Notes: generated by a model not told the origin, from the letters alone. A stretch of 64,000 nucleotides of DNA from Streptococcus sp. M334 (GCF_000187745.1 NZ_GL732492.1:1-64000); one strand, 5' to 3'. Shown: positions 37,457-48,371, numbered from the stretch's first letter. A program made the numbers and translations.

Positions 37457-38359
37457 TTATAGCTCAGGGAACTCTTCTTTTCTCTCCTCTATCACTCGAT
37501 TTTTGAAATTCATATCATTAAAAAATTCTGCCCCATTGATAGCTTTTTCATAGTATTGTAGGGCTTTTTCTTTATCTTCTTCCCCGTATAGGTAATATTT
37601 GGCTTCTAAGTAGTCTACAGTTGGTTTTAAGTTTGAATCTTGAATCTCCATCATAATTTCTCTTAGAAAACTAAAAATGACAGAGATATCTTCGTAATAT
37701 TCGTTCCTCAATTGATACAACAGTATTGCAATTAATACTCTTTGTAGTAGATGCATGTAAGTGTTATCTGAACAATCAATTATGGTCACAATATTATTTC
37801 TTACTTTTTTAAAAACGTCATCATTTCGTTTAAAACTAATAGCATTTGATAAAAAATATAAATATAAGATCAATAAATCATTTACAGAATACTCCGTTTG
37901 TAGCAAAGTTTGATTGAAATATTCCTCAATCAAGCCCTCTCCAAATTCGGCATTTTCAGAAACATACACATCATCAATGGCTTGTAAAACCTCAACTGAT
38001 ACTTGTTCATCCTCAGGGAGTTGATCATAAAAATGTTCCTGAATATCTTCAAAGATAGCCTCCCGCTGGCGGACTTTTTCTTCATCTCCATGAATAGATT
38101 GACGAATCAATTTCGTTTTTAGTTTTAAATACTCCTTAGGAACAATTAACAATCCCTCGTCAATTAACTGAGATATTGGAACTCCTAATATTTTGGCTAT
38201 ATAGTCTAGTTTAGCTAAGCTGGGCAAATTATTTCCAGTTTCAATTCGACCCAACTGACGAACAGTAAGTTCTTTTTCATCTCCACAAAAGGCTTCCCTA
38301 CTCAAGCCTTTTTCAGTCCGTAAGGTACGAATTCGTTTCCCGATTTCTAAATTACTCAT
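37457..38359 (-). CDS. ComR-like RRNPP/Rgg-type transcriptional regulator
   Basis: 300 aa from the ATG preceded by GAAGAGG, close to the length of streptococcal ComR. Residues 4-65 are an HTH (IGKRIRTLRTEKGLSREAF...VRQLGRIETGN), where the RQLxRIE pattern matches ComR as I remember it. The rest is an all-helical TPR-like peptide-binding domain, including FYDQLPEDEQ and a NDLL-LYLYF stretch. ComR proteins bind imported ComS-derived peptide and then activate promoters. The downstream boxes and short Trp-rich ORF fit that model. In mitis streptococci competence uses ComDE, so the target is probably the adjacent ABC operon. Confidence 0.75.
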   Translation of the reverse strand: MSNLEIGKRIRTLRTEKGLSREAFCGDEKELTVRQLGRIETGNNLPSLAKLDYIAKILGVPISQLIDEGLLIVPKEYLKLKTKLIRQSIHGDEEKVRQREAIFEDIQEHFYDQLPEDEQVSVEVLQAIDDVYVSENAEFGEGLIEEYFNQTLLQTEYSVNDLLILYLYFLSNAISFKRNDDVFKKVRNNIVTIIDCSDNTYMHLLQRVLIAILLYQLRNEYYEDISVIFSFLREIMMEIQDSNLKPTVDYLEAKYYLYGEEDKEKALQYYEKAINGAEFFNDMNFKNRVIEERKEEFPEL

Positions 38360-38539
38360 AATAAGCCTCTTCAAATTCTAATTTGATATTCAAATAACTG
38401 CTTGTATACGTTTCCATTTTAACACACTTTCTTACAATTTTCAGAAAAAATAATTATAAGGAATAGTTTTAAGCCACCACTCTATATAGATAATCCTTTC
38501 GATGTAGTATCAAAGATCTATTTCTACAAAAGTAATCAA

Positions 38540-38572
38540 AAAAAGCGAATTTCAATCGAAACTCGCTTTTTT
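38540..38572 (-). terminator. Terminator of malP
   Basis: AAAAAGCGA and TCGCTTTTTT arms form a hairpin about 30 bp after the malP stop. The rest of the gap up to the regulator start (38360) is A/T-rich and holds its promoter region but no clear motif. Confidence 0.75.
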
Positions 38573-38601
38573 ACAAAATGTATTAGTATAAATCTTTTAT
38601 C

Positions 38602-40860
38602 TTAGTTCAAGTGCCAGATATCTTCGTTATACTGAGCGATTGTACGGTCAGATGAGAAGAATCCTGCTTTAGCAATGTTGACGATGACTTTATCCAACCA
38701 TGCGTCACGGTTTTCGTAGTCAGCCAACATTTGCTCTTTCACTTTGATGTAGTCTTCCAAGTCAAGAAGAGTCATGAACCAGTCTTTGTTGATCAATTCA
38801 TTGTAAAGACGTTCCAAGCGCTCTTTGTTTCCAGCTGCAAGAACTGCATCGCTAACGATGAAGTCAACCAATGGTTTGATAGCTTCACGAGCGTAGAATT
38901 CGCTTGATTTGTAAGCTGCTTTTGCGTAAAGGTCGATAACAGTTTCTGAATCTTCACCAAAGATGTAGATGTTTTCGTCGCCAACCAACTCAGCGATTTC
39001 CACGTTAGCACCGTCCATAGTACCAAGAGTCAAAGCTCCGTTCAACATGAATTTCATGTTACCAGTACCTGAAGCTTCTTTAGAAGCAAGTGAGATTTGT
39101 TCTGAAATATCACATGCTGGGATAAGGAAGCTTGCTGCAGTAACGTTGTAGTTCTCAACCATAACTACTTGCAAGTGTGGAGCTACTGCTGGATCGTTAG
39201 CAATAACTTCTGACATGCAAAGGATCAAGTGGATGATGTCTTGAGCGATTGTGTAGGCTGGAGCTGCTTTACCACCAAAGAAGATTGTGATTGGGCGAGC
39301 AGGGATGTTTCCAGCTTTGATGTCAAGATATTTGTGGATCACGTACAAAGCGTTCATTTGTTGGCGTTTGTACTCGTGAAGACGTTTGATTTGGATATCA
39401 AAGATAGAGTTTGGATTGATTTCCACACCTTGGTGTTCTTTCAAGTGACGTGCCAATTTACGTTTGTTGTGAGCTTTGATGCTTTCCAATTTTTCTTTGA
39501 CAGCTGCTTTGTCTTCATAAGACAAGAGTTTTTCAAGCTCATCTGCTTCATGGTGCCAACCTTCTCCAATAATCTCATCCAAGTAGTGAGACAATCTTGG
39601 GTTGGCATGCATGAGCCAACGACGGAATGTGATACCGTTTGTTTTGTTGTTGAATTTTTCTGGGTAAAGATCGTAGAAGGCTTTCAACTCAGAGTTCTTC
39701 AAGATTTCAGTGTGAAGTGCTGCAACTCCGTTAACGCTGTATCCGTAGTGGATATCCATGTGAGCCATGTGAACACGTCCGCTCTCGTCGATAATTTGAA
39801 CAGCTGGATCTTTGTATTCTGCTTTCACACGACGGTCCAATTCTTCGATGATTGGTACCAAGTGAGGAACCACTTCTTGCAAGAATTCAAGAGGCCATTT
39901 TTCAAGGGCTTCAGCAAGGATTGTGTGGTTAGTGTAGGCAGTCATGCTACGAACGATTGAGATTGCTTCATCAAGTTCGATACCACGTGCAGTCAAAAGA
40001 CGGATCAATTCAGGGATAACCATTGATGGGTGAGTATCGTTGATTTGTACAACAGCATAGTCAGCAAGGTCATGCAAGTTGCTTCCTTTTTCGATTGCTT
40101 CGTCGATGATCAATTGCGCACCGTTTGAAACCATGAAGTATTGTTGGAAGATACGGAGCAATTCACCTTGACGGTCACTATCATCTGGGTAAAGGAAAAG
40201 AGTCAAGTTGCGAGCGATGTCTGTTTTATCAAAGTTGATACCATCTTTAATGATTGAAGAATCAACTGAATCCAAGTCAAACAAACGCAAGCGGTTTTTA
40301 GTTGCTGTCTCATAACCAGTAACATCAATATCATAAAGAGTTGATGTCAAAGTAAAGTCTGCAAATGGTACTTGGTAGCTACGGCTTGAGCGAACCAACC
40401 AGTTTTGCTCTGTCAACCATGCATTTGGAATTGTTTCTTGTTGGTTGTTTTTAAGAACTTGTTGGAAAAGACCAAAGTGGTAGTTTAGACCAACACCGTC
40501 ACCGTTCAAACCAAGAGTCGCAATTGAGTCGATAAAGCAGGCAGCCAAACGTCCCAAACCACCATTACCAAGAGATGGTTCCAATTCAACTTCTTCAACT
40601 TCAATCAAGTCTTTACCTGCAGCTGCAAGTTCTTTTTTAACATCGTCGTAAAGACCAAGGTTGATCAAGTTGTTTGACAAAAGTTTACCAATCAAGAACT
40701 CCGCTGAGATGTAGTAAACTTTCTTTTTACCAGTATTAACTGGTTTTTTGCTGCTTGCAAGCTTGCTGTAGTTAAGAAGAGCAAGGTAAAGCTCTTCATT
40801 GCTACATTCTGCAATGGTCTTATTGTAACGATTTTGTACAAATTCTTGTAGTGATAACAT
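38602..40860 (-). CDS. malP: Maltodextrin (glycogen) phosphorylase
   Basis: A 752-aa GT35 phosphorylase. The pyridoxal-phosphate site is the conserved [28 protein letters not shown] region near the C terminus. It releases glucose-1-phosphate from maltodextrins taken up by MalXCD. It follows malQ by about 25 bp, so the two form an operon from the MalR-controlled promoter. Confidence 0.96.
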   Translation of the reverse strand: MLSLQEFVQNRYNKTIAECSNEELYLALLNYSKLASSKKPVNTGKKKVYYISAEFLIGKLLSNNLINLGLYDDVKKELAAAGKDLIEVEEVELEPSLGNGGLGRLAACFIDSIATLGLNGDGVGLNYHFGLFQQVLKNNQQETIPNAWLTEQNWLVRSSRSYQVPFADFTLTSTLYDIDVTGYETATKNRLRLFDLDSVDSSIIKDGINFDKTDIARNLTLFLYPDDSDRQGELLRIFQQYFMVSNGAQLIIDEAIEKGSNLHDLADYAVVQINDTHPSMVIPELIRLLTARGIELDEAISIVRSMTAYTNHTILAEALEKWPLEFLQEVVPHLVPIIEELDRRVKAEYKDPAVQIIDESGRVHMAHMDIHYGYSVNGVAALHTEILKNSELKAFYDLYPEKFNNKTNGITFRRWLMHANPRLSHYLDEIIGEGWHHEADELEKLLSYEDKAAVKEKLESIKAHNKRKLARHLKEHQGVEINPNSIFDIQIKRLHEYKRQQMNALYVIHKYLDIKAGNIPARPITIFFGGKAAPAYTIAQDIIHLILCMSEVIANDPAVAPHLQVVMVENYNVTAASFLIPACDISEQISLASKEASGTGNMKFMLNGALTLGTMDGANVEIAELVGDENIYIFGEDSETVIDLYAKAAYKSSEFYAREAIKPLVDFIVSDAVLAAGNKERLERLYNELINKDWFMTLLDLEDYIKVKEQMLADYENRDAWLDKVIVNIAKAGFFSSDRTIAQYNEDIWHLN

Positions 40861-40885
40861 GTTTAGTTGTCTCCTGATTATTATC

Positions 40886-42403
40886 TTATTTCTTTAATTC
40901 TACCAAATTTTCATTGATTCGGCGATAGATTGTTGTCAAGTCAAGCAAGCCTTTCTCGACAGCTGGTGTCAATTGATCTTCAGTCATACGCCAAGACCAG
41001 TTTCCACCAAGGGTAGATGGGAAGTTCATACGAGCTGCCTCATCCAATTCTAGCAAATCTTGCATAGTTGCAATTGCCATGAAGCTAACTGATGAAAAGA
41101 CTGTACGAAGCATAGCGTGTGGCACTGTTTCGTATTCTTTACGGTTCGTGTAGCGAGCCATGTACTCACGAGTCGCATCATCGATCTCGTTACGGTACCA
41201 ACCAAGAACCGTATTGTTATCGTGAGTTCCTGTGTACATAACTGAGTTAGCAGGTGCCAAGTGTGGGCTATCGATGCTTTCGTCTTCTGGGTTGAAGGCA
41301 AATTGAAGAATCTTCATTCCTGGGAAGCCAGTACGTTCACGCAATTCGATAACTTCATCTGTCATGAAACCAAGGTCTTCGGCGATAATGTTTAGCTCAC
41401 CAAGTTCTTCCTTAACGGCTGCAAAGAGCTTGTAGCCAGGACCTTTGACCCACTCACCAGGTGCTGCTGTATCAGAACCAGCAGGGATTTCCCAGTAAGA
41501 TTCGAAACCACGGAAGTGGTCGATACGAACGATGTCGTAGATTTTGAAGCTTTCACGCAAGCGTTCAATCCACCATTTGTAGCCGTCCTTGTCCATTGCT
41601 TCCCAGTCATAGATTGGGTTACCCCAAAGCTGACCAGTTGCAGAAAACTCATCTGGTGGGCATCCTGCGATGCAAGTCGCCTTACCGTTGACATCTGTCT
41701 TGAAGAGATGTGGATTTGCCCACATATCGCTTGAATCTTCCGCTACGTAGATTGGCATGTCCCCAACGATTTCGATGTGGTTGTCGTTAGCGTAAGCTTT
41801 CAATTTCAACCATTGTTGGAAGAAGAAGTATTGAGTCACACGGTGGTAAACCAACTTATCTGCCAATTGCTCACGGTAGCTTTCAAGTGCTGAAGCTTTA
41901 CGAGCACGAGCATCAGCATCTGGCCATTCAGTCCAAGCAAGATTGTCAAAATGCTCTTTAATAGCCATATACTCAGCAAAGAGCTCAAGCCATGATTGGT
42001 TGTCTTGAGCAAATTTCTCAAAATCTTTAACATCTCCTACTTCCAAGAAACGTTTTACCGCTTTTTCTAAAAGAGGACGACGTGCATAGTAGATTTTCGC
42101 ATAGTCAACTTCAGATGCATCACTACCAAAGTCAACTCCTTCAAGGTCACTTGCTTGCAACAAGCCTTGCTCCACCAAGATATCTAAATCGATAAAATGA
42201 GTGTTCCCTGCGAAGGCTGAGAAAGATTGGTAAGGAGAATCTCCATAACTAGTTGTTCCTAATGGAAGGATTTGCCAGTAACGTTGTTTTGTACGAACCA
42301 AGAAATCAACGAAGTCGTAAGCACTTTTACCAAATGATCCGATTCCGTATGCTCCTGGAAGAGAAGAAATGTGCATCAACACACCACTTTGACGTTTTTT
42401 CAT
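40886..42403 (-). CDS. malQ: 4-alpha-glucanotransferase (amylomaltase)
   Basis: A 505-aa GH77 enzyme that disproportionates maltodextrins and releases glucose. Family landmarks are [14 protein letters not shown] at the start, [16 protein letters not shown] (catalytic Asp), and [13 protein letters not shown] chose the ATG preceded by GAGG rather than an in-frame TTG three codons earlier. It is the first gene of malQ-malP, divergent from malX. Confidence 0.96.
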   Translation of the reverse strand: MKKRQSGVLMHISSLPGAYGIGSFGKSAYDFVDFLVRTKQRYWQILPLGTTSYGDSPYQSFSAFAGNTHFIDLDILVEQGLLQASDLEGVDFGSDASEVDYAKIYYARRPLLEKAVKRFLEVGDVKDFEKFAQDNQSWLELFAEYMAIKEHFDNLAWTEWPDADARARKASALESYREQLADKLVYHRVTQYFFFQQWLKLKAYANDNHIEIVGDMPIYVAEDSSDMWANPHLFKTDVNGKATCIAGCPPDEFSATGQLWGNPIYDWEAMDKDGYKWWIERLRESFKIYDIVRIDHFRGFESYWEIPAGSDTAAPGEWVKGPGYKLFAAVKEELGELNIIAEDLGFMTDEVIELRERTGFPGMKILQFAFNPEDESIDSPHLAPANSVMYTGTHDNNTVLGWYRNEIDDATREYMARYTNRKEYETVPHAMLRTVFSSVSFMAIATMQDLLELDEAARMNFPSTLGGNWSWRMTEDQLTPAVEKGLLDLTTIYRRINENLVELKK

Positions 42404-42449
42404 AATAAGCACCTCATGTGTTTATAGTTAGATATTACATTTTTACGAA

Positions 42450-42463
42450 CGCAAACGTTTGCG
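42450..42463. promoter_or_regulatory. MalR operator at malQ
   Basis: Perfect palindrome CGCAAACGTTTGCG, just downstream of the predicted malQ transcription start. It is typical of LacI-family operators, and malR is encoded in the same cluster. Confidence 0.8.
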
Positions 42464-42471
42464 CTAATATC

Positions 42472-42500
42472 AGTATATCGCATTTTCTTGATAAATGCAA
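42472..42500 (-). promoter_or_regulatory. Promoter of malQP
   Basis: Minus-strand -35 TTGCAT (42495-42500), 17 bp, -10 TATACT (42472-42477). A cre-like sequence TAAAACCGCTTGCA covers the -35 box (42496-42509), one mismatch from the consensus. Confidence 0.75.
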
Positions 42501-42509
42501 GCGGTTTTA

Positions 42510-42784
42510 AATAACTTTTTTGATTATTTTTTAAAAAGTTTTTCTTCTTACCCGTATATATATTCTTTCAGAAAGTTAACAAAATAAGAATAAGGGTTTC
42601 ACTTATCTTATGAACTGGAAATAAAGTAACAAATCTCTTTAGTTTCCAGTTGTAAATTAGGCAATCGTTTTCTCGACTTTTTTAAAAATTTAAAATAAAA
42701 GCAATTTTTGGATTTTCTTCTATTATAAACAAATAAAACGCTTACCATTTCCGTGAATTTTTTTAAAGTTTTTACAAAAAATAC
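42510..42784. other. Central part of the malQ-malX intergenic region
   Basis: A/T-rich, no convincing gene. It contains an inverted repeat AACTGGAAA...TTTCCAGTT (about 42613-42651) and a further cre-like word GCAATCGTTTTCTC (about 42661). A 60-codon minus-strand frame here lacks a ribosome site and is not called. Confidence 0.4.
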
Positions 42785-42813
42785 TTGCAACCGTTTTCTG
42801 TTTGTGCTATACT
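42785..42813 (+). promoter_or_regulatory. Promoter of malXCD with overlapping cre
   Basis: -35 TTGCAA (42785-42790), 17 bp, -10 TATACT (42808-42813) with TGC extension. TGCAACCGTTTTCT (42786-42799) over the -35 fits the CcpA cre consensus. Confidence 0.8.
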
Positions 42814-42824
42814 AGTCCCATAAA

Positions 42825-42843
42825 GGAAAACGTTTGCGTTTCC
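42825..42843. promoter_or_regulatory. MalR operator at malX
   Basis: GGAAAACGTTTGCGTTTCC, a palindromic variant of the malQ operator, placed just after the predicted malX transcription start. Confidence 0.75.
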
Positions 42844-42881
42844 TCATTATAAAATCTGTTATTCTTTAGGAGGAATACACT

Positions 42882-44153
42882 ATGTCATCTAAATTCATGA
42901 AAAGCGCTGCGGTGCTTGGAACTGTTACACTTGCTAGCTTGCTTTTGGTAGCTTGTGGAAGCAAACCTGCTGAAAAAGCTGCTGATGCTGGTTCATCTGC
43001 AGGGAAAGAAATCACTCTTTACGTTGAAGACCAATACAAAGCTTTCGCTGAAACAGTTGCTAAAGCTTACGAAAAAGAGTCAGGAACAAAAGTTAACATC
43101 AAATCTGGTGACCAACTTGGTGGCCTTGACAAACTTTCTCTTGATAACCAATCAGGTCAAGCTGCTGACGTTATGATGGCTCCATACGACCGTGTAGGTA
43201 GCCTTGGTACTGACGGACAACTTTCAGAAGTGAAATTGAGCGACGGCGCTAAAACAGATGATAAAACTAAATCTCTTGTAACAGCTGCTGACGGTAAAGT
43301 TTACGGTGCTCCTGCCGTTATCGAGTCACTTGTTATGTACTACAACAAAGACTTGGTAAAAGAAGCTCCAAAAACTTTTGCTGACTTAGAAAACCTTGCT
43401 AAAGATAGCAAATACGCATTCGCTGGAGAAGATGGAAAAACTTCTGCTTTCCTAGCTGACTGGACAAACTTCTACTATGCATACGGACTTCTTGCTGGTA
43501 ACGGTGCTTACGTATTCGGACAAAACGGTAAAGATGCTAAAGACATCGGTCTTGCAAACGACGGTGCTATCGCGGGTATCAACTACGCTAAATCTTGGTA
43601 TGAAAAATGGCCTAAAGGTATGCAAGATGGTACAGCTGCTGGAAACTTAATCCAAACTCAGTTCCAAGAAGGTAAAACAGCTGCTATCATTGATGGACCT
43701 TGGAAAGCTCAAGCCTTCAAAGATGCTAAAGTAAACTACGGTGTTGCGACTATTCCAACTCTTCCAAATGGAAAAGATTACGCAGCATTCGGTGGTGGTA
43801 AAGCTTGGATTATCCCATCAAGCACTAAGAACCTTGAAGGCGCACAAAAATTTGTAGACTTCCTTGTTTCAACTGAACAACAAAAAGCTTTCTACGATGC
43901 AACTAACGAAATCCCAGCTAACACTGAAGCTCGTTCATACGCTGAAGGTAAAAACGATGAGTTGACAACAGCTGTTATCAAACAGTTCAAGAACGCTCAA
44001 CCAATGCCAAACATCTCTCAAATGTCTGCAGTTTGGGAACCAGCTGCTAACATGCTCTTTGACTCTGTAAGTGGTAAGAAAGACGCTAAAACAGCTGCTA
44101 ACGATGCTGTAACATTGATCAAAGAAACAATCAAACAAAAATTTGGTGAATAA
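42882..44153 (+). CDS. malX: Maltodextrin-binding lipoprotein MalX
   Basis: A 423-aa extracellular solute-binding lipoprotein. The signal peptide ends in the lipobox LLVAC with lipidated C25. The mature protein has the family-1 binding fold (for example GDQLGGLDKLSLDNQSGQAADVMMAPYDRVG). It captures maltodextrins for MalC-MalD; the ATPase is not encoded here (in pneumococcus it is supplied elsewhere). An AGGAGG site precedes the ATG. A hairpin after the stop probably limits read-through to malC. Confidence 0.97.
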   Translation: MSSKFMKSAAVLGTVTLASLLLVACGSKPAEKAADAGSSAGKEITLYVEDQYKAFAETVAKAYEKESGTKVNIKSGDQLGGLDKLSLDNQSGQAADVMMAPYDRVGSLGTDGQLSEVKLSDGAKTDDKTKSLVTAADGKVYGAPAVIESLVMYYNKDLVKEAPKTFADLENLAKDSKYAFAGEDGKTSAFLADWTNFYYAYGLLAGNGAYVFGQNGKDAKDIGLANDGAIAGINYAKSWYEKWPKGMQDGTAAGNLIQTQFQEGKTAAIIDGPWKAQAFKDAKVNYGVATIPTLPNGKDYAAFGGGKAWIIPSSTKNLEGAQKFVDFLVSTEQQKAFYDATNEIPANTEARSYAEGKNDELTTAVIKQFKNAQPMPNISQMSAVWEPAANMLFDSVSGKKDAKTAANDAVTLIKETIKQKFGE

Positions 44154-44161
44154 AAAATTTG

Positions 44162-44195
44162 TTCAAGGGGGGTGGAATTCAAATCCCCCTTTGAA
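44162..44195 (+). terminator. Intercistronic hairpin between malX and malC
   Basis: TTCAAGGGGG and CCCCCTTTGAA form a G/C-rich stem without a strong T tract. It is a likely partial terminator or mRNA-stability element that keeps the binding protein more abundant than the permease. Confidence 0.6.
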
Positions 44196-44263
44196 TTTAT
44201 CAATAGAAAACATATATAGTTTAGGTTTTATCTAAAAACCAGTATCCTATGAAAGGAGTTATT

Positions 44264-45556
44264 ATGGAAAAGCAACAACCTAGTAAAGCAGCCCTGCTGT
44301 CTATCATTCCTGGGTTAGGACAGATTTACAATAAACAAAAAGCCAAAGGTTTTATCTTCCTTGGTGTAACCATCGTATTCGTCCTTTACTTCCTAGCACT
44401 TGCAGCCCCTGAATTAAGCAATCTCATCACTCTTGGTGATAAACCAGGTCGTGATAATTCCCTATTTATGCTGATTCGTGGTGCCTTCCATTTAATCTTT
44501 GTAGTCGTTTATGTACTCTTTTATTTCTCAAATATAAAAGATGCACATACAATTGCAAAACGTATTAACAATGGAATTCCAGTACCACTTACGCTAAAAG
44601 ATATGATCAAAGGAATCTATGAAAATGGCTTCCCTTACCTCTTGATCATTCCATCTTATGTTGCCATGACATTTGCGATTATCTTCCCAGTTATCGTAAC
44701 CTTGATGATTGCCTTTACCAACTACGACTTCCAACACTTGCCACCAAACAAGTTGTTGGACTGGGTTGGTTTGACGAACTTTACGAACATCTGGAGTTTG
44801 AGTACCTTCCGTTCTGCCTTCGGTGCCGTTCTTTCTTGGACTATCATATGGGCTTTGGCAGCTTCTACTTTACAAATCGTAATTGGTATCTTTACAGCTA
44901 TCATTGCTAACCAACCATTTATCAAAGGAAAACGTATCTTTGGTGTTATTTTCCTTCTTCCTTGGGCTGTTCCAGCCTTCATCACTATCTTGACATTCTC
45001 AAATATGTTTAACGATAGTGTCGGAGCCATCAACACTCAAGTATTGCCAATCTTGGCTAAATTCCTTCCTTTCCTTGATGGGGCTCTTATTCCTTGGAAA
45101 ACAGACCCAACTTGGACTAAGATAGCCTTGATTATGATGCAAGGTTGGCTTGGATTCCCATACATCTACGTTTTGACTTTGGGTATCTTGCAATCTATTC
45201 CTAACGACCTTTACGAAGCAGCTTATATTGACGGTGCCAATGCTTGGCAAAAATTCCGCAACATCACTTTCCCAATGATCTTGGCCGTTGCGGCACCTAC
45301 TTTGATTAGCCAATACACCTTCAACTTTAACAACTTCTCTATCATGTACCTCTTTAATGCTGGAGGACCTGGTAGTGTCGGTGGTGGAGCTGGTTCAACC
45401 GATATCTTGATCTCATGGATCTACCGTTTGACAACAGGTACATCTCCTCAATACTCAATGGCGGCAGCTGTTACCTTGATTATCTCTATCATTGTCATCT
45501 CAATCTCTATGATCGCATTCAAGAAACTACACGCATTTGATATGGAGGACGTCTAA
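44264..45556 (+). CDS. malC: Maltodextrin ABC transporter permease MalC
   Basis: A 430-aa MalF-type permease with about eight membrane helices and the cytoplasmic EAA loop ([20 protein letters not shown]) that docks the ATPase. I chose the ATG preceded by AAGGAG; a start five codons earlier would place that site inside the gene. It is followed at once by malD. Confidence 0.94.
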   Translation: MEKQQPSKAALLSIIPGLGQIYNKQKAKGFIFLGVTIVFVLYFLALAAPELSNLITLGDKPGRDNSLFMLIRGAFHLIFVVVYVLFYFSNIKDAHTIAKRINNGIPVPLTLKDMIKGIYENGFPYLLIIPSYVAMTFAIIFPVIVTLMIAFTNYDFQHLPPNKLLDWVGLTNFTNIWSLSTFRSAFGAVLSWTIIWALAASTLQIVIGIFTAIIANQPFIKGKRIFGVIFLLPWAVPAFITILTFSNMFNDSVGAINTQVLPILAKFLPFLDGALIPWKTDPTWTKIALIMMQGWLGFPYIYVLTLGILQSIPNDLYEAAYIDGANAWQKFRNITFPMILAVAAPTLISQYTFNFNNFSIMYLFNAGGPGSVGGGAGSTDILISWIYRLTTGTSPQYSMAAAVTLIISIIVISISMIAFKKLHAFDMEDV

Positions 45557-45557
45557 G

Positions 45558-46400
45558 ATGAATAACTCAATTAAACTCAAACGTAGACTGACTCAAACCC
45601 TTACTTACCTCTACTTGGTGGGCCTTTCAATCGTGATTATCTATCCACTGTTGATTACCATTATGTCAGCCTTCAAGACTGGTAACGTAGTAGCCTTTAA
45701 ACTAGATAGCAACGTCGACTTTAGTTTTGCTAACTTCCAAGGTCTCTTCTCTGAAACCTTATACGGTACATGGTACCTCAACACTTTGATTATCGCCTTG
45801 ATTACCATGGCTGTCCAAACAAGTATCATCGTACTTGCTGGTTATGCTTACAGCCGTTACAACTTCTTGGCTCGTAAACAAAGTTTGGTCTTCTTCTTGA
45901 TTATCCAAATGGTGCCAACCATGGCCGCTTTGACAGCCTTCTTCGTTATGGCACTTATGTTGAACGCCCTTAACCACAGCTGGTTCCTCATCTTCCTTTA
46001 TGTTGGTGGAGGTATCCCGATGAATGCTTGGCTCATGAAAGGTTACTTCGATACAGTGCCAATGTCTCTAGACGAATCTGCAAAACTAGACGGTGCAGGA
46101 CACTTCCGCCGCTTCTGGCAAATTGTTCTTCCACTTGTTCGCCCAATGATCGCTGTACAAGCTCTCTGGGCCTTCATGGGACCTTTCGGGGACTACATCC
46201 TCTCTAGTTTCTTGCTTCGTGAGAAAGAATACTTTACTGTTGCCGTTGGTCTCCAAACCTTCGTTAACAATGCGAAAAACATGAAGATTGCCTACTTCTC
46301 AGCAGGTGCTATCCTCATCGCTCTTCCAATCTGTATTCTCTTCTTCTTCCTACAAAAAAACTTTGTTTCAGGACTTACAAGTGGTGGCGACAAGGGATAA
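45558..46400 (+). CDS. malD: Maltodextrin ABC transporter permease MalD
   Basis: A 280-aa MalG-type permease with six membrane helices and the EAA motif [21 protein letters not shown]. The ATG lies 1 bp after the malC stop, and its GGAGG site is inside malC. An in-frame upstream start overlapping malC is less likely. Confidence 0.95.
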   Translation: MNNSIKLKRRLTQTLTYLYLVGLSIVIIYPLLITIMSAFKTGNVVAFKLDSNVDFSFANFQGLFSETLYGTWYLNTLIIALITMAVQTSIIVLAGYAYSRYNFLARKQSLVFFLIIQMVPTMAALTAFFVMALMLNALNHSWFLIFLYVGGGIPMNAWLMKGYFDTVPMSLDESAKLDGAGHFRRFWQIVLPLVRPMIAVQALWAFMGPFGDYILSSFLLREKEYFTVAVGLQTFVNNAKNMKIAYFSAGAILIALPICILFFFLQKNFVSGLTSGGDKG

Positions 46401-46479
46401 TCTATCCCCGCCACCCTTTTTCATTTTGGAGCTTGTAACTATAAAACTATCCTTGTAGCAAGCAATTTCCCTCCTAGAC

Positions 46480-46508
46480 TTGAAATAAAGCACATTTCTC
46501 TATATAAT
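46480..46508 (+). promoter_or_regulatory. Promoter of malA-malR
   Basis: -35 TTGAAA (46480-46485), 17 bp, -10 TATAAT (46503-46508), about 37 bp before malA. Confidence 0.7.
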
Positions 46509-46545
46509 AATACTCATATAGAAAACACCTTTTAGAAAGATACAA

Positions 46546-47346
46546 ATGCTTCCATATCCATTTTCATATTTTTCAAGTATTTGGGGATTTCGTAAGCCCC
46601 TGTCCAAACGTTTCGGGCTCAACTGGTTTCAGCTTCTCTTTACCAGTATCTTCCTTATCAGCTTGTCTATGGTACCTATTGCCATCCAAAACAGCTCACA
46701 GGATACTTATCCGCTAGAAACCTTTATCGATAATGTCTATGAACCATTGACAGGTGATGTTGTTCAGGATCTCTCTGAGCATGCTAGAATTGTTGATGGC
46801 ACATTAACTTATACAGGAGCAGCTAATCAAGCACCTTCTCTTGTGATTGGTCCAAGTCAAAGCAAGGAGTTACCTAAAGACTTGCAACTGCATTTCGATA
46901 CGAATGAGCTAGTCATCAGCAAGGAGAGTAAAGAGCTGACCCGCATCTCTTACCGAGCCATTCAGACTGAGAGTTTCAAAAGCAAGGACAGCTTGACCCA
47001 AGCCATTTCTAAAGACTGGTACCAGCAGAATCGTGTCTATATCAGTCTCTTCCTAGTTCTCGGTGCCAGCTTCCTCTTTGGTTTGAATTTCTTCATTGTC
47101 TCTCTAGGAGCTAGTCTTCTCCTTTATATCACTAAGAAATCACGCCTCTTTTCATTTAGAACCTTTAAAGAGTGCTATCATTTTATCTTGAACTGTTTAG
47201 GATTACCAACTCTGATTACGCTTATTTTGGGATTATTTGGCCAAAATATGACAACTCTCATCACTGTACAAAACATTCTTTTTGTTCTATATCTGGTCAC
47301 TATCTTTTATAAAACGCATTTCCGTGATCCAGATTACCATAAATAG
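46546..47346 (+). CDS. malA: Maltodextrin-cluster membrane protein MalA (DUF1189-like)
   Basis: A 266-aa protein with an N-terminal helix, an extracytoplasmic domain of about 130 residues, and four C-terminal helices. It matches the MalA protein encoded between malD and malR in pneumococcus; its biochemical role is not established. The ribosome site is weak. It has its own promoter and is followed by malR after 9 bp. Confidence 0.85.
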   Translation: MLPYPFSYFSSIWGFRKPLSKRFGLNWFQLLFTSIFLISLSMVPIAIQNSSQDTYPLETFIDNVYEPLTGDVVQDLSEHARIVDGTLTYTGAANQAPSLVIGPSQSKELPKDLQLHFDTNELVISKESKELTRISYRAIQTESFKSKDSLTQAISKDWYQQNRVYISLFLVLGASFLFGLNFFIVSLGASLLLYITKKSRLFSFRTFKECYHFILNCLGLPTLITLILGLFGQNMTTLITVQNILFVLYLVTIFYKTHFRDPDYHK

Positions 47347-47355
47347 GAGATTTTT

Positions 47356-48342
47356 ATGCCCGTTACGATTAAAGATGTGGCCAAGGCTGCTGGTGTTTCA
47401 CCTTCAACCGTAACCCGTGTTATTCAAAATAAATCAACCATTAGCGACGAAACGAAAAAACGTGTTCGCAAGGCTATGAAGGAGCTTAATTACCACCCCA
47501 ACCTCAACGCTCGTAGCTTGGTAAGTAGTTATACCCAAGTTATCGGCTTGGTCCTTCCTGACGACTCAGATGCCTTCTATCAAAATCCTTTCTTCCCATC
47601 TGTCCTCCGTGGTATTGCCCAGGTCGCTTCTGAAAACCACTATGCTATTCAGATTGCAACAGGTAAAGACGCCAAAGAGCGACTCAAAGCTATTTCTCAG
47701 ATGGTTTACGGCAAACGTGTGGATGGTTTGATCTTCCTTTATGCCGAAGAGGAGGATCCTTTGGTCAAGCTAGTCGCAGACGAACAGTTCCCCTTCCTCA
47801 TTCTAGGAAAATCCATTTCACCCTTTATCCCTCTTGTCGATAATGACAATGTCCAAGCTGGTTTTGATGCGACCGAATATTTCATCAAAAAAGGATGTAA
47901 ACGAATTGCCTTTATCGGAGGTGCTAAGAAACTCTTCGTTACACAAGACCGTCTAACTGGTTACGAATCCGCACTCAAGCAATACCAACTGCCTATTGAT
48001 GGAAATTTAACCTATTTTGCAACGGAGTTCCTAGAAGAAAAAGGGTATCAATTTAGTAAACTCCTCTTTCAGCATGACCCGCAGATTGATGCTATCATCA
48101 CAACCGATAGCCTCCTAGCTGAAGGGGTCTGTGACTATATCGCTAAGCACCAACTGGATGTCCCTGTTCTCAGCTTCGACTCGGTCAATCCCAAACTCAA
48201 CTTGGCGGCCTATGTTGATATTAATAGCCTAGAACTTGGTCGTGTTTCTCTTGAAACTATCCTCCAGATTATCAACGATGCTAAAAGCAATAAGCAAATT
48301 TGTTACCGTCAGTTGATTGCCCACAAAATTATTGAAAAATAA
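47356..48342 (+). CDS. malR: Maltose operon repressor MalR (LacI family)
   Basis: The 328-aa product has an N-terminal LacI HTH (TIKDVAKAAGVSPSTVTRVIQN) with hinge helix NLNARSLVS and a periplasmic-binding-protein-like effector domain. It should bind the CGCAAACGTTTGCG-type operators at malQ and malX. A GGAG site precedes the ATG. It ends at a terminator shared with the convergent YitT gene. Confidence 0.94.
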   Translation: MPVTIKDVAKAAGVSPSTVTRVIQNKSTISDETKKRVRKAMKELNYHPNLNARSLVSSYTQVIGLVLPDDSDAFYQNPFFPSVLRGIAQVASENHYAIQIATGKDAKERLKAISQMVYGKRVDGLIFLYAEEEDPLVKLVADEQFPFLILGKSISPFIPLVDNDNVQAGFDATEYFIKKGCKRIAFIGGAKKLFVTQDRLTGYESALKQYQLPIDGNLTYFATEFLEEKGYQFSKLLFQHDPQIDAIITTDSLLAEGVCDYIAKHQLDVPVLSFDSVNPKLNLAAYVDINSLELGRVSLETILQIINDAKSNKQICYRQLIAHKIIEK

Positions 48343-48367
48343 AAACCAGCTCGAGCTGGTTTTTTTG
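48341..48367. terminator. Bidirectional terminator between malR and the YitT gene
   Basis: AAAAACCAGCTCGAGCTGGTTTTTTT is an almost perfect palindrome with A and T tracts on both sides. Confidence 0.85.
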
Positions 48368-48371
48368 GTCA

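Noticed and set aside
39229..39960. 243-codon plus-strand frame inside malP
   Set aside because: Antisense shadow of a highly expressed gene with biased codons; malP itself is unambiguous.
42608..42790. 60-codon minus-strand frame in the malQ-malX region
   Set aside because: No ribosome site; it runs through the malX promoter and cre, and its A/T-rich composition explains the Lys/Phe-rich translation.
47356..48342. Identification of MalR as CcpA
   Set aside because: Also a LacI-family protein, but its place at the end of the mal cluster and the non-cre palindromic operators favour MalR.
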